A DNA stretch of 64,000 nucleotides from Natrinema salaciae. Lineage in GTDB: Archaea; Halobacteriota; Halobacteria; Halobacteriales; Natrialbaceae. The DNA lies in contig NZ_FOFD01000001.1 of the NCBI RefSeq assembly GCF_900110865.1, positions 372,001 to 436,000 on the forward strand, given 5' to 3'. The notes below the pieces were generated by a model. It did not search any database. It was not told the DNA's origin and was given only the letters and a program-made list of their open reading frames with translations. A program made the translations under genes and the position numbers. The first letter of the stretch is position 1, and each line of letters begins with the position of its first letter. Shown piece after piece: positions 17,227 through 25,741 of this stretch.

Positions 17227-18666
17227 TTAGTCGGCGGTCTGTACTCGGTCCGTGCGCTCGGTCGTCGGCACGCCGCGCCCGCTCAGCGCCATCGCGAACA
17301 GTACGAGCGGCGACAGGAACCCGAACAGGTAGAACGGCGCGTACTCGAGGGTGGGAACGCCGGTCGCCGAGGCCATGAAGACGCCGCCGGCGTGCCACGG
17401 AATCAGCGCGCCGGTGGGCGTCCCGGCGGCTTCGACGGCGCGAGAGAGTTCGTCGCTGTCGAGGCCGAACTCCTCGTAGAGGTTTCGCAGCGTCAGTCCC
17501 GGCAGGACGATGCTCATGTACTGCTGGGCGGTGAGCGCGTTGATCAGGATCGCGGACGCACCGGTGCCGGCGATCAGGCTGCCCGAACGTCGGACGCCCT
17601 GGGAGAGGTGGTGAGCGAGCACCGCCAGCACGCCGGTTCGCTCGAGGAGGCCACCGAGCGAGAGCGCGGCGACGACGACGGTGATCGTCCAGGCGGAGCC
17701 CGTGAGCCCGCCGGTCGCGAGGAGTTCGTTCACCAGGTCGGCACCGGTCTCGGGGGCGGTCCCGCCCATAAAGGCCTCCCAGGCGGCGACGAACCCGGTT
17801 CCCTGAATCAGGATCGAGGTGAGCACGCCGGCGAAGACGCCGGCCACGAGCGTTGGGAGCGCGGGGTAGCCGTAGAGCGCGAGGCCGAAGGTGACGACCA
17901 GCGGCAGGAACACGAGCACGGAGAGATCGTACGTGCCCGCGAGCGCGGTCTGAATCTCGGCGACCCGGCCAACCGGAATCTCGCCGCCTGCGCGGAGCCC
18001 GAGGCCGGCGAACCCGGCCACCGCGAGGCCGAACGCGACGGCCGTTCCCGTCCGCATCCGGCGAATGTGATCGTACAGCGACGTGTTCGTGACGCCGGCC
18101 GCGAGGTTCGTCGTGTCCGACAGCGGCGACTGCTTGTCCCCCGCGTAGGCGCCCGAGATGACCGCACCGACGGTCATCGGCGCCGAGACGCCGAGCCCCG
18201 CACCGATCCCGACGAACGCGACGCCCAGCGTCCCGACCGTCGTCCACGAGGACCCGATCGAGAACGCGACGACGGCGGCCAGAATCGCCGTGATGGGGAG
18301 GAACACCGTCGGCGTCAGCAACTCGAGGCCGTAGTACATCATCGCCGGGATCGTGCCGGCGTCGACCCAGGTCGCGATCAGCGCGTAGATAGTAAAGATG
18401 ATCAACAGCGCCTGCAGCCCCATCAGGAGGCCGTTGGCGATCCCGTCGGAGAGTTCGGGCCAGCCGTAGCCGAGGAAGCGGCCGAACGCGCCGACGAAGA
18501 CGATACTCCAGAGCAGCGGCACGTGCGGATCGAGCCCGAGGACGGCCGAGCCGATGCCGAGGAACGTAACGACGGCGAGCACGGGAACGAGCGCGAGAGC
18601 GAACGACGGTCGCCGCTCGGGCTCGAGATCGTCGATCGTCGTCGGTGTGAAGTCGAACGTCATCAC
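17227..18666 (-). CDS. nhaC: NhaC-family sodium/proton antiporter
   Basis: A 479-residue, 11-12-helix protein. Family hallmarks include IGSSWTTVGTLGVAFVGIG, the acidic SGAYAGDKQSPLSDTTNLAAG loop, and a second-half repeat with GTPTGALIPWHAGGVFMA. NhaC antiporters expel sodium in exchange for protons, consistent with a halophile. ATG 18666 and ATG 18663 are adjacent; either may be used. A promoter-like AT-rich stretch (ATAAAAATTG region, 18686-18700) lies upstream. Confidence 0.88.
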   Translation of the reverse strand: MMTFDFTPTTIDDLEPERRPSFALALVPVLAVVTFLGIGSAVLGLDPHVPLLWSIVFVGAFGRFLGYGWPELSDGIANGLLMGLQALLIIFTIYALIATWVDAGTIPAMMYYGLELLTPTVFLPITAILAAVVAFSIGSSWTTVGTLGVAFVGIGAGLGVSAPMTVGAVISGAYAGDKQSPLSDTTNLAAGVTNTSLYDHIRRMRTGTAVAFGLAVAGFAGLGLRAGGEIPVGRVAEIQTALAGTYDLSVLVFLPLVVTFGLALYGYPALPTLVAGVFAGVLTSILIQGTGFVAAWEAFMGGTAPETGADLVNELLATGGLTGSAWTITVVVAALSLGGLLERTGVLAVLAHHLSQGVRRSGSLIAGTGASAILINALTAQQYMSIVLPGLTLRNLYEEFGLDSDELSRAVEAAGTPTGALIPWHAGGVFMASATGVPTLEYAPFYLFGFLSPLVLFAMALSGRGVPTTERTDRVQTAD

Positions 18667-18903
18667 CTGCGTTATTCCTTTGGAGCATAAAAATTGAGCG
18701 ATTTATTACTTCAGTGTATGTCTCACGGTAGCAGCGCACATATCCGACCTCGATGGACTGGTCGTCTCTCCGTCACTCCGTCGTTCCCGGTCGCCGGGCG
18801 AACCCTCGGCAGCCGGTCCCGACCGCCGGCGAACGTACTCGGCGGCCGCACGGCTCGTCACCGGTCACCGTTTCCCGGTCGAGGGCTCGAACGCGTTCGA
18901 GAC

Positions 18904-20205
18904 TCAGTCCGAGTTCGAGAAGGCGCTCAGGTTCGACTGCAACCCGGCCGCGAGTTCGGATTTGCGGCGCAATCGCGCGTAGGACACCGGCAACCGGTTC
19001 GCGACCGCCGACACCGCGTCGTGGAACGTCTCCGCCTCGCCGTACTCCCCGTCGAAGGCGTTGCGGACGCTCTCGCGGACCTGCCAGACGCCGACCGGTG
19101 CCCAGTAGTCGTCCGACACTTCCCGCAGGACGAGACACTTCGCCTGCCGGCCGACCGACTCGAGGTACTCGAGTACGCCGAGCCGAGCGGCGTAGTAGGC
19201 GCCCGCGGTCTCCTCGACGTAGCTCGAGCGGCCCTCGTATCCCTCGTTGGCGCTGGCCAGCCAGATATCGTCGTGCGGATCGGGGTTCCAGATGCTGCCG
19301 GGCGCTTTCATCTCGACGAGTTCGAACTCCCAGTTGCCGGGCGCGAGCACGATCCAGTACCGGTTTCCGACGTACTCGTTGGCCCAGACCTGCACCTCGT
19401 CGATGCTCGGCGCGTTCCGGATGCGCCCGCGCAGGAACTTCCCGACGGTGTCGTCGACGGCCGTGATCGACCACCGCGTCGGGACCAGCCGGCGCTGTTT
19501 CGTCTGCCCGAGTGCGCCCGCCGAGAGGATGGAGTTGATCTCGTAGACGTCGAACCCGCGCCGGTAGAGGTACGTCATCGCCCCCTCGGCCTGCCAGTCG
19601 TCGTCCTCGAGGGTCTTCTTGACCGGCCGCGGGACGTGTGGATTCTCCCGGAGATCGGCGTTACGGGCGTTGGCGCGGGGACCGCGCGGCGTCGCCACGT
19701 CCGTTCCCGCGTCCAGTCCGAGGTCCGGCTTGTCGTCCAACCCGATCTCGAGGTCGACCGGCCGATCGGCGATGGCGACCTCGCGCTGGACGCCGACGAA
19801 GCCGTCCCACGTGTCGTGAACGGAGGGGGTCAGGCGGCTCGCGATGCTCGGCGAGTCGACGTTCGCGCGCTTGCTCGAGTTCAGGAGCCCGGTCCGGCGC
19901 TGGAGCACGTCGTCGATCGCGTACCCCTGCCGGTACCAGTCGCCGTCGGTGACGTACTCCTCGGCCGCGTTCTCGTCGCCGACCGGCGAGAGCAGCCCGA
20001 CGGGAATGTCCGGGTAGTTCGACCGGCCGACGAAGATCGACGGGGCGGTCGAGCCGACGAGGGTATCGCCGCTCAGCGCGTCGTCGAACCGCCGTTCGAA
20101 CTCCTCGAGGTGGTCCGTGATCGCGTAGGACTTCTCCTTGGCGAGTCGGCGGCGCTCGGCCTCCTCGTCGGGCTCTAGATCCTCGATGTAGTCGTCGAGG
20201 CGCAT
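18904..20205 (-). CDS. nreA: Nre-family DNA repair protein with a PCNA-binding tail
   Basis: A 433-residue archaeal Nre protein. The N-terminal domain includes STAPSIFVGRSNYPDIPVG and the C-terminal domain includes VWANEYVGNRYWIVLAPG and VGVWQVRESVRNAF. The last residues contain QSNLSAF (about 423-429), a PIP-box-like motif (Q-x2-L-x2-F) with only one of the two usual aromatics. In Haloferax and Archaeoglobus, Nre proteins contribute to repair of DNA damage, and the PIP box contacts the sliding clamp. The start at 20205 (MRLDDYIEDL) is well placed. Confidence 0.85.
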   Translation of the reverse strand: MRLDDYIEDLEPDEEAERRRLAKEKSYAITDHLEEFERRFDDALSGDTLVGSTAPSIFVGRSNYPDIPVGLLSPVGDENAAEEYVTDGDWYRQGYAIDDVLQRRTGLLNSSKRANVDSPSIASRLTPSVHDTWDGFVGVQREVAIADRPVDLEIGLDDKPDLGLDAGTDVATPRGPRANARNADLRENPHVPRPVKKTLEDDDWQAEGAMTYLYRRGFDVYEINSILSAGALGQTKQRRLVPTRWSITAVDDTVGKFLRGRIRNAPSIDEVQVWANEYVGNRYWIVLAPGNWEFELVEMKAPGSIWNPDPHDDIWLASANEGYEGRSSYVEETAGAYYAARLGVLEYLESVGRQAKCLVLREVSDDYWAPVGVWQVRESVRNAFDGEYGEAETFHDAVSAVANRLPVSYARLRRKSELAAGLQSNLSAFSNSD

Positions 20206-20433
20206 TCACCGACGCTACGGACGGGACGGCTTTGAATGTTGAGTTCCGGACGAGCGACTCGCTGTCGGTCCGGAACTCGCGAAGTGTCAGAGGCAGAGGT
20301 TCGGGCAGAGTCGGACCACCGAACCTCATCCAGTTATTCGGACGGGGGTGTAAAGTACCCGTCAGTGCGTTTTCAGGGTCGGAAAACGCGGCCCGGCGGG
20401 CCCGGCCGCTCGCGGAATTCTGCTATCGAGTAG

Positions 20434-20440
20434 TTTAAAA
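20434..20440 (+). promoter_or_regulatory. TATA box of the zinc micro-protein/aEF1-beta operon
   Basis: TTTAAAA centred 27 bases before the ATG at 20464, exact spacing for a leaderless transcript. Confidence 0.6.
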
Positions 20441-20463
20441 ACGGCGGGCGGGAAGGAAGGGGT

Positions 20464-20643
20464 ATGAGTACGACCGACGACCGAGAGACGCGCTCCTGCG
20501 TCTCCTGCGGGCTCAACATCGCGGGCACGAACGCCGCCGCGTTCAAGTGTCCCGACTGCGGCCAGCAGATCTACCGCTGTGCCAAGTGTCGCAAACAGAG
20601 CAACCTCTACGAGTGCCCCGACTGCGGGTTCACTGGACCATAA
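20464..20643 (+). CDS. 59-residue zinc-finger micro-protein (HVO_2753 type)
   Basis: Short but clear gene with four CxxC-type knuckles: CVSCG, CPDCG, CAKCR and CPDCG, ending in [10 protein letters not shown]. The length of 59 residues and the motif order match the archaeal zinc-ribbon protein studied as HVO_2753 in Haloferax, which has two zinc pockets and affects swarming and biofilm formation. Its stop is 2 bases before the EF1-beta ATG, so the two form an operon, an arrangement that is conserved and hints at a translation-linked role. Confidence 0.92.
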   Translation: MSTTDDRETRSCVSCGLNIAGTNAAAFKCPDCGQQIYRCAKCRKQSNLYECPDCGFTGP

Positions 20644-20645
20644 CA

Positions 20646-20912
20646 ATGGGAAAAGTCGCTGCCAAAATCAAGGTCATGCCGGACAGCCCCGATATCGACC
20701 TCGACGCGCTCCAGGAGCGCCTCGAGAGTGCCCTCCCCGAGGGCGCGAAGATCAACGGCGTCGAACGTGACGAAGTCGCGTTCGGGCTCGTCGCGCTCTA
20801 TCCGACCGTGATCGTTCCGGACGGCGCAGGCGGCACGGAGACCGTCGAGGAGAACTTCGCTGCCGTCGAGGGCGTCGAGAGCGTCGGCGTCGAGAACGTC
20901 GGTCGTATCTAA
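20646..20912 (+). CDS. ef1b: Translation elongation factor 1-beta
   Basis: The protein of 88 residues is the archaeal aEF1B guanine-nucleotide exchange factor for EF1A. It has the ferredoxin-like pattern [38 protein letters not shown] and a C-terminal [15 protein letters not shown]. It is the second gene of the operon with the zinc micro-protein. A T-run (ACTTTTCACC) about 20 bases after the stop may end the transcript. Confidence 0.95.
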   Translation: MGKVAAKIKVMPDSPDIDLDALQERLESALPEGAKINGVERDEVAFGLVALYPTVIVPDGAGGTETVEENFAAVEGVESVGVENVGRI

Positions 20913-21066
20913 CGCGGCTTCCGGCGTTCACTTTTCACCCGTTTCGAATCCACACCGATCGTGAGCGGTAGCCGTCTGTCCGGATTCGAACCGTCGATCG
21001 TCGAGTCCGTCGCTCGAGTCGATCACCGAGCACTGGGCTCCGGGCCAGTCGCGCGGAGCGGTGGCC

Positions 21067-21495
21067 TTACTGGTCGCGATTCGCGCCGAGATCGGCCTGC
21101 GAGACGATCTTCGCACCGATCTCGGAGAGATCGACGGTCACGTCGTCGGTGACGGCCTTGCTGATCTCGTCGAGGTTCCCCGCGAGGACGGTCAGGACGT
21201 CGTCGGGGTTGGTGTAGACCAGCATGTTTCCGTCCTGGCCTTCCGCGACGAGTTGCGTGTCGTTCAGGACGACCTGGTTGTTCTGGATCGTCGCCGAGAC
21301 GACCGGGAGCGCGGCCGGCTTCCCCGGTTCGTCGTCCTTGACCTTGCGGATGTGGACGGCGTCGAGGTCGATGACCTCCTTGTGCGCTTTGATCTGCTCG
21401 GCGCAGTCGACCATGTCGTTGAGGAGTGCCGTCCGACGCTCGTTGCCGTGATCGCCGTCGAGACAGTGCTGACAGACGCGGAGTTCGAGTCGCAT
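21067..21495 (-). CDS. Conserved haloarchaeal protein, function unknown
   Basis: A 142-residue soluble protein with an N-terminal CQHCLDGDHGNE element that could bind a metal. It then has segments that look like a beta-rich domain (ATIQNNQVVLNDTQLVAEG and GNMLVYTNPDDVLTVLAGNL), with a helical acidic end. Start MRLELRVCQHC at 21495 is chosen over one eight residues upstream. It converges on the EF1-beta operon. Family not recognised. Confidence 0.6.
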   Translation of the reverse strand: MRLELRVCQHCLDGDHGNERRTALLNDMVDCAEQIKAHKEVIDLDAVHIRKVKDDEPGKPAALPVVSATIQNNQVVLNDTQLVAEGQDGNMLVYTNPDDVLTVLAGNLDEISKAVTDDVTVDLSEIGAKIVSQADLGANRDQ

Positions 21496-21602
21496 TGCGC
21501 GTCGATTAGTGACGGACACCGATGAGAATTCCGCTTCGATCGGTTCCGTTCCGCTCGCGCTCGCGCAGCGACCCGTCGGAGCACCGCCCGCCGGAGCGAG
21601 CG

Positions 21603-22295
21603 CTATTCCCGTAGCTGATCGTACCGCTCTCGAATCAGGTCGGGTCCGTGGTTCACGTACCCGCCGTGATAGCAGACCGTGTGGTCGACCGCGAGCGCCG
21701 CCAGGGTTCCGACCGACTCGAGCGCGCGATCCATCTCCGGCGTGAACCGCGGTTTCGGGCCGTCGAGCGGGGCGTCACCGTCGGCGACGAGCGCGTCGCC
21801 GGCGATGAGCAACTTCCCGTCCGGGAGATACAGCGATACGTGCCCGGGCGCGTGGCCGGGCGTCGCGACGACCGTCATCGGCCCCGCGAGCGTCGGGAAC
21901 CGGACCCCGTCCGCCAGTTCGATATCTACGTGGACGGGCGGATACCGATCGCCGTCGCCTTTGATCGGCTCGCGCTCACCCGATACGTACGGCGCTTCCT
22001 CGCGGTGTGTCGCGACGGCGGCATCGACCCGCTCGAGCAACTCGGCGAGACCGCCCGCGTGATCCCCGTCGTGGTGGGTGAGGATCACGAGCCAGAGGTC
22101 GGTGAGTTCGTACCCCAGCGATCGGAGGTGGGTGCGAAGCCCGTCGAGGGACCCTCTCGGACCAGTGTCGATCAGAATCGGGCCGCGATCGGTTTCGACG
22201 AGCGTGGGGGTGATCGTGAGCTCTCGTCCGCCGTACTCGACCGTGATCGGGAGCGCGTGGACGCCCGCCTCGCGTTCGTCGTCGTTCGTCGACAT
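21603..22295 (-). CDS. MBL-fold metallo-hydrolase
   Basis: The protein of 230 residues has the metallo-beta-lactamase fold motifs PILIDTGPRGS, the metal site THHDGDHAGG, ATPGHAPGHVSLYL with the third histidine, and IAGDALVAD with the bridging Asp, plus a final His region (CYHGGY). It is a single-domain, cytoplasmic, glyoxalase-II-like hydrolase of unknown substrate. It is divergent from the terpene-synthase-like gene; the 143 bases between them hold the latter's promoter. Confidence 0.87.
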   Translation of the reverse strand: MSTNDDEREAGVHALPITVEYGGRELTITPTLVETDRGPILIDTGPRGSLDGLRTHLRSLGYELTDLWLVILTHHDGDHAGGLAELLERVDAAVATHREEAPYVSGEREPIKGDGDRYPPVHVDIELADGVRFPTLAGPMTVVATPGHAPGHVSLYLPDGKLLIAGDALVADGDAPLDGPKPRFTPEMDRALESVGTLAALAVDHTVCYHGGYVNHGPDLIRERYDQLRE

Positions 22296-22409
22296 ACCCG
22301 ATCGTTCGCACGCATCACGAAAGGAGTATTCGACTGCAGTCGCCGCCCCTCCTGCCGAGCGTTGCCCACCGCACGTTGGAACGGCACAGAATATGTGGCT
22401 AACAAAGGA

Positions 22410-22417
22410 CTTTTAGT
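22410..22417 (+). promoter_or_regulatory. TATA-like box of the terpene-synthase-like gene
   Basis: CTTTTAGT, centred about 26 bases before the ATG at 22439, in an AT-rich leader. An out-of-frame ATG at 22432 opens a four-codon frame that overlaps the start. Confidence 0.45.
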
Positions 22418-22438
22418 TTCCAACTCTAATTATGAATA

Positions 22439-23434
22439 ATGAATAGTAATACGAAGTTTCGTTCGCTGGACGCGGGAACGGATCCGTTTTCGGACGCACA
22501 GGAACGAACGCTCTCGGAAACCGTTCGGCCGATCGCCGACGCCTACGACGAACTGATCGGGGACAGGGATCGATCGACCTGGCGGTGGTTAGACGCGGTC
22601 GAGCCGGAATTCAGACTGTCCTGTGTCGACGACGAGTACGGACGGCGCGTTCGCGACGCGAAGATACTTGCCACGATGTTCATCACCGTCGTCGACGACG
22701 TCGCGGAACGACACGGCGACCGGGCGACGCTCGAGGAGTTGCTGTTGGTTCCGTTCGACTCTCAGCCTGCCGACCCGACTCGAGCGGGCGTGGACGCCAC
22801 GTACGTTCGGTTCCAGCAGGAGCTGTGGGACGCACTGTTGACGTGTTACGCGGCGAGCCCGCGCGCGGACGAGTTCGCGAATCTGTTCCGATTCGACGTC
22901 AGGCAGGCGTTGCAGTCGGTCGACTACTCCGCACTGCTGGCCCAGTATCCCGGGCTCGCGAGCGAGCGCGAGCTCCGGACGTACGACGTCTACAACATGA
23001 TGCTCTTTCCGTTCGCCGACATCGACCTCGCGAACGCTCCCGCGTTCGATCGACGCGCGCTCGCGACGGTTCGAGACGTGGTCGCTCACAGCCAGCGAAT
23101 GGCACGTATCGGCAACTGGATCGCCACCTGGGAGCGGGAACTCGCCGAGGGCGATTACAGCTCCGGCGTCGTGATTCGTGCCCTCGAGACGGGCGTCGTC
23201 TCGCACGACGCGCTTCGGGCGATCCGGTCCGATCCGTCCGACGAGGCCGTCGATCCGGTAGTCGAACGGATCCGCGAGGCCGACATCGAAGCCGAGTTCG
23301 TCGACCAGTGGCGACGGGAGTACGACGCGGCGACCGCCTACTGCGACCGGATCGACGCCGTCGACGTTCGCGACTACCTCGAGGGGTTCGAGCCGATCTT
23401 CCGCTCGCAACTCGCGCGGCGACCGTCGCGGTAA
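22439..23434 (+). CDS. Class I terpene-synthase-like protein
   Basis: The all-helical protein of 331 residues matches the motif set of bacterial type I terpene synthases. The Asp-rich motif DDVAE is at 86-90. The NSE triad is N226-WIA-T230-WER-E234, followed by LAEGD. R180 lies exactly 46 residues before N226 and is followed by D183, the spacing of the diphosphate-sensor Arg and its linker Asp in such enzymes. Length is typical for a single alpha domain. It lacks the second DDxxD of prenyl diphosphate synthases and the squalene/phytoene synthase DxxxD pair. The likely reaction is ionisation and cyclisation of a prenyl diphosphate; the product is unknown. Its own promoter sits between it and a divergent MBL gene. 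Confidence 0.6.
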   Translation: MNSNTKFRSLDAGTDPFSDAQERTLSETVRPIADAYDELIGDRDRSTWRWLDAVEPEFRLSCVDDEYGRRVRDAKILATMFITVVDDVAERHGDRATLEELLLVPFDSQPADPTRAGVDATYVRFQQELWDALLTCYAASPRADEFANLFRFDVRQALQSVDYSALLAQYPGLASERELRTYDVYNMMLFPFADIDLANAPAFDRRALATVRDVVAHSQRMARIGNWIATWERELAEGDYSSGVVIRALETGVVSHDALRAIRSDPSDEAVDPVVERIREADIEAEFVDQWRREYDAATAYCDRIDAVDVRDYLEGFEPIFRSQLARRPSR

Positions 23435-23437
23435 GCG

Positions 23438-24640
23438 TTACGTACTGCCGCTCGGCGACGCCAGCGCCGAGTCGATCGCCTCGTCGAGGTCCGCGATCAG
23501 ATCGTCGACGTGCTCGATGCCGACGCTGACGCGGATCAGACTGTCCGAGAGGCCCGCCTCGAGCCGCTCCTCGCGCGGGATCGCGGCGTGTGTCATCGGC
23601 GCGGGCTGTTCGATCAGACTCTCCACGCCCCCGAGGCTCTCCGCGAGGGTGAAGATCTCGGTGTTCGAGACGACGGCGCTGGCCTCCTCGAGACTCGCGT
23701 CGAGTTCGAAGCTCAGCATGCCGCCGAAGTCGTCCATCTGTTCGGCAGCGATCTCGTGGCCGGGATGGGACTCGAGGCCGGGGTAGTAGACCCGATCGAC
23801 GTCGGGGTGATCCGCGAGCCACTCGGCGATGACGCGGGCGTTTTCGCAGTGGCGTTCCATCCGAACGGGCAGGGTCTTGGTGCCCCGAAGGACGAGAAAG
23901 GCGTCGAAGGGGCCGGGCGTCGCGCCGACGGCGTTCTGGTAGAAGCCGAGTCGCTCGTCGAGTTCGCCGTCGTTCGTCAGCAGCGCCCCACCGACGACGT
24001 CGGAGTGGCCGCCGAGGTACTTCGTCAGCGAGTGCGAGACGATGTCCGCGCCGAGGTCCAGCGGCCGTTGCAGGTACGGCGTCGCGAACGTGTTGTCGAT
24101 CGCACAGAGCGCGTCGTTCTCGTGAGCGATCGCGGCCGCCCCCTCGACGTCCACGATCGACATGAGCGGGTTCGTCGGTGTCTCGAGCCACAGCAGCGCC
24201 GTCTCGTCGCGAAACGCCGCCTCGATCTCGTCGAGGTCGGTCATATCGACGAACGAGAACTCGAGGTCGTAGTCCTCGTACACCTGCGTGAAGATTCGGT
24301 GGGTGCCGCCGTAGACGTCGTTGCCGGTGACGACGTGATCGCCAGTCTCGAGCAGGTTCAACACGGTGTTGATCGAGGCCATCCCGCTGGCGAAGGCGCG
24401 ACCGTAGTCGGCGTTCTCGAGGCTCGCGAGGTTCGCCTCGAGATCGGTTCGGGTCGGATTCCCGGTGCGGGAGTACTCGTAGCCGCGGTGATCGCCGGGA
24501 GCGTCCTGCTCGTAGGTGGAGTTGGCGTGGATCGGCGTCATCAGCGCGCCCGTCTCCGGGTTCGGGTCCTGTCCAGCGTGGATCGACCGCGTTTCGATCC
24601 GGAACTCGTCGTCGCTGCGGCTGTCGGAGTCGTCGTCCAT
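23438..24640 (-). CDS. Cystathionine gamma-synthase/lyase-type PLP enzyme
   Basis: A 400-residue member of the Cys/Met-metabolism PLP family. Motifs are [18 protein letters not shown] (tetramer contact and PLP phosphate), [20 protein letters not shown], the AIDNTF aspartate, and [15 protein letters not shown] with the Schiff-base Lys. [17 protein letters not shown] near the end is the conserved substrate-carboxylate loop. It acts in trans-sulfuration (cystathionine formation or cleavage); which direction cannot be read. The ATG at 24640 is used; upstream residues are arginine-rich. It converges on the terpene-synthase-like gene with three bases between the stops. Confidence 0.88.
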   Translation of the reverse strand: MDDDSDSRSDDEFRIETRSIHAGQDPNPETGALMTPIHANSTYEQDAPGDHRGYEYSRTGNPTRTDLEANLASLENADYGRAFASGMASINTVLNLLETGDHVVTGNDVYGGTHRIFTQVYEDYDLEFSFVDMTDLDEIEAAFRDETALLWLETPTNPLMSIVDVEGAAAIAHENDALCAIDNTFATPYLQRPLDLGADIVSHSLTKYLGGHSDVVGGALLTNDGELDERLGFYQNAVGATPGPFDAFLVLRGTKTLPVRMERHCENARVIAEWLADHPDVDRVYYPGLESHPGHEIAAEQMDDFGGMLSFELDASLEEASAVVSNTEIFTLAESLGGVESLIEQPAPMTHAAIPREERLEAGLSDSLIRVSVGIEHVDDLIADLDEAIDSALASPSGST

Positions 24641-24927
24641 ACCGGCCCAACGGACTCGAGCGGGGTCACTCTTGCTGTCTCCGGGGCCGAACCGAGACCG
24701 GAGCCGCCACCCGGTCGGACCCCGGCAGCGGTCGTCTCGCGGTAGGGGCCGATTGTTCGGCCTCTCGGGGTCGCGCTCGACGGGCACGGATGCGATCGGG
24801 TCTCAGGCGTTCGTGGCCCGCTGCCGGACCGGCTCAGCACGCGCTCTGCGGCCGGGCCCCTCGAAATGACCACCTAGTCGACAGTCAACGGTGCATAACT
24901 TTCCTCCCCCGTCGCACGTCCGTGGGT

Positions 24928-25695
24928 ATGGTTGGCTCGCTATCACAAAACGCACAGACGGAGCTCGCAAGCGCGCAGGACGAGCGGTCGATTCGGTTCA
25001 CGTACGACACGTACGAGGACCTCCTCGTCCAGCTCCGGTCGCAGGGATACGAGTTCGCGTCGTACGGCGGCGGCGTCGAGGACGGCGACGTCCTGTTACG
25101 GCACGACGTGGACTGGTCGCCTCGCAGGGCGGCGCGGATGGCGCAGATCGAGGCCGACAACGACGTCTCCGCGACGTACTTCTTCTTGCTCTCGTCGCCG
25201 TTCTACAACGCGCTGTACGGGGAGACGCGCGAGGCCATCGAGCGGATCAGGTCGCTGGGCCACGACGTCGGACTGCACTTCAGTTCCCACCAGTACTGGT
25301 CGTCGGAACCCGCAGACGAGGACCTCGTGGCGGAAGTCGCTCGAGAGCGCGAGATACTCGCGTCGGTGGTCGGCGAACCGATCGACACGGTCTCGTTTCA
25401 CATCCCACCCGACTGGGTGCTCAAACGGAGCTACGACGGGTTCGTGAGCACGTACGAGGAGCGATTCTTCACGTCGATCGCGTACCGTGGGGACTCGAAC
25501 CAGCGGTGGCGACGGTCGCCGCCGTTCGACGACGGATTCCCCGAGCGACTGCAGATACTCGTCCACCCGGGCCTGTGGGCCGAAACCGATCAGACGTTCG
25601 CCGAGCGGTTGTACCGCGAGCGCGACGATCGGTTCGGCGCGATCAGCGAGTTCCTCAACTATCAGTTCATCGACGACAACGTGAGTCGAACGTGA
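24928..25695 (+). CDS. Polysaccharide deacetylase (NodB-like) family protein
   Basis: The protein of 255 residues carries the NodB motif-1 aspartates in RHDVDWSPRRA and the metal-type histidine pair in GLHFSSHQYW. FHIPPDW and LVHPGLW are candidates for the later motifs. There is no signal peptide, so it would act in the cytoplasm, probably on nucleotide- or lipid-linked sugars. The family removes N- or O-acetyl groups from glycans. It is followed 46 bases later by a formyltransferase, which suggests sequential change of an amino sugar. An AT-rich box (GCATAACT, about 24892-24899) lies some 31 bases before the ATG. Confidence 0.75.
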   Translation: MVGSLSQNAQTELASAQDERSIRFTYDTYEDLLVQLRSQGYEFASYGGGVEDGDVLLRHDVDWSPRRAARMAQIEADNDVSATYFFLLSSPFYNALYGETREAIERIRSLGHDVGLHFSSHQYWSSEPADEDLVAEVAREREILASVVGEPIDTVSFHIPPDWVLKRSYDGFVSTYEERFFTSIAYRGDSNQRWRRSPPFDDGFPERLQILVHPGLWAETDQTFAERLYRERDDRFGAISEFLNYQFIDDNVSRT

Positions 25696-25741
25696 GCCGG
25701 CGATCCGCCCGACGACCAATTCGCGATCTAGTCAGGACACC

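Noticed and set aside
16970-18739. Arginine-rich minus-strand frame over nhaC
   Set aside because: Alternative frame of the NhaC gene; the arginine-rich sequence is typical for a wrong frame in GC-rich DNA.
20944-20960. TTCGAATCC-like string that could recall a tRNA T-arm
   Set aside because: No acceptor, D or anticodon stems around it; no tRNA found anywhere in the window.
22432-22446. Four-codon upstream frame overlapping the terpene-synthase-like start
   Set aside because: With a leaderless transcript beginning near 22439 it would not be transcribed, so it is probably chance.
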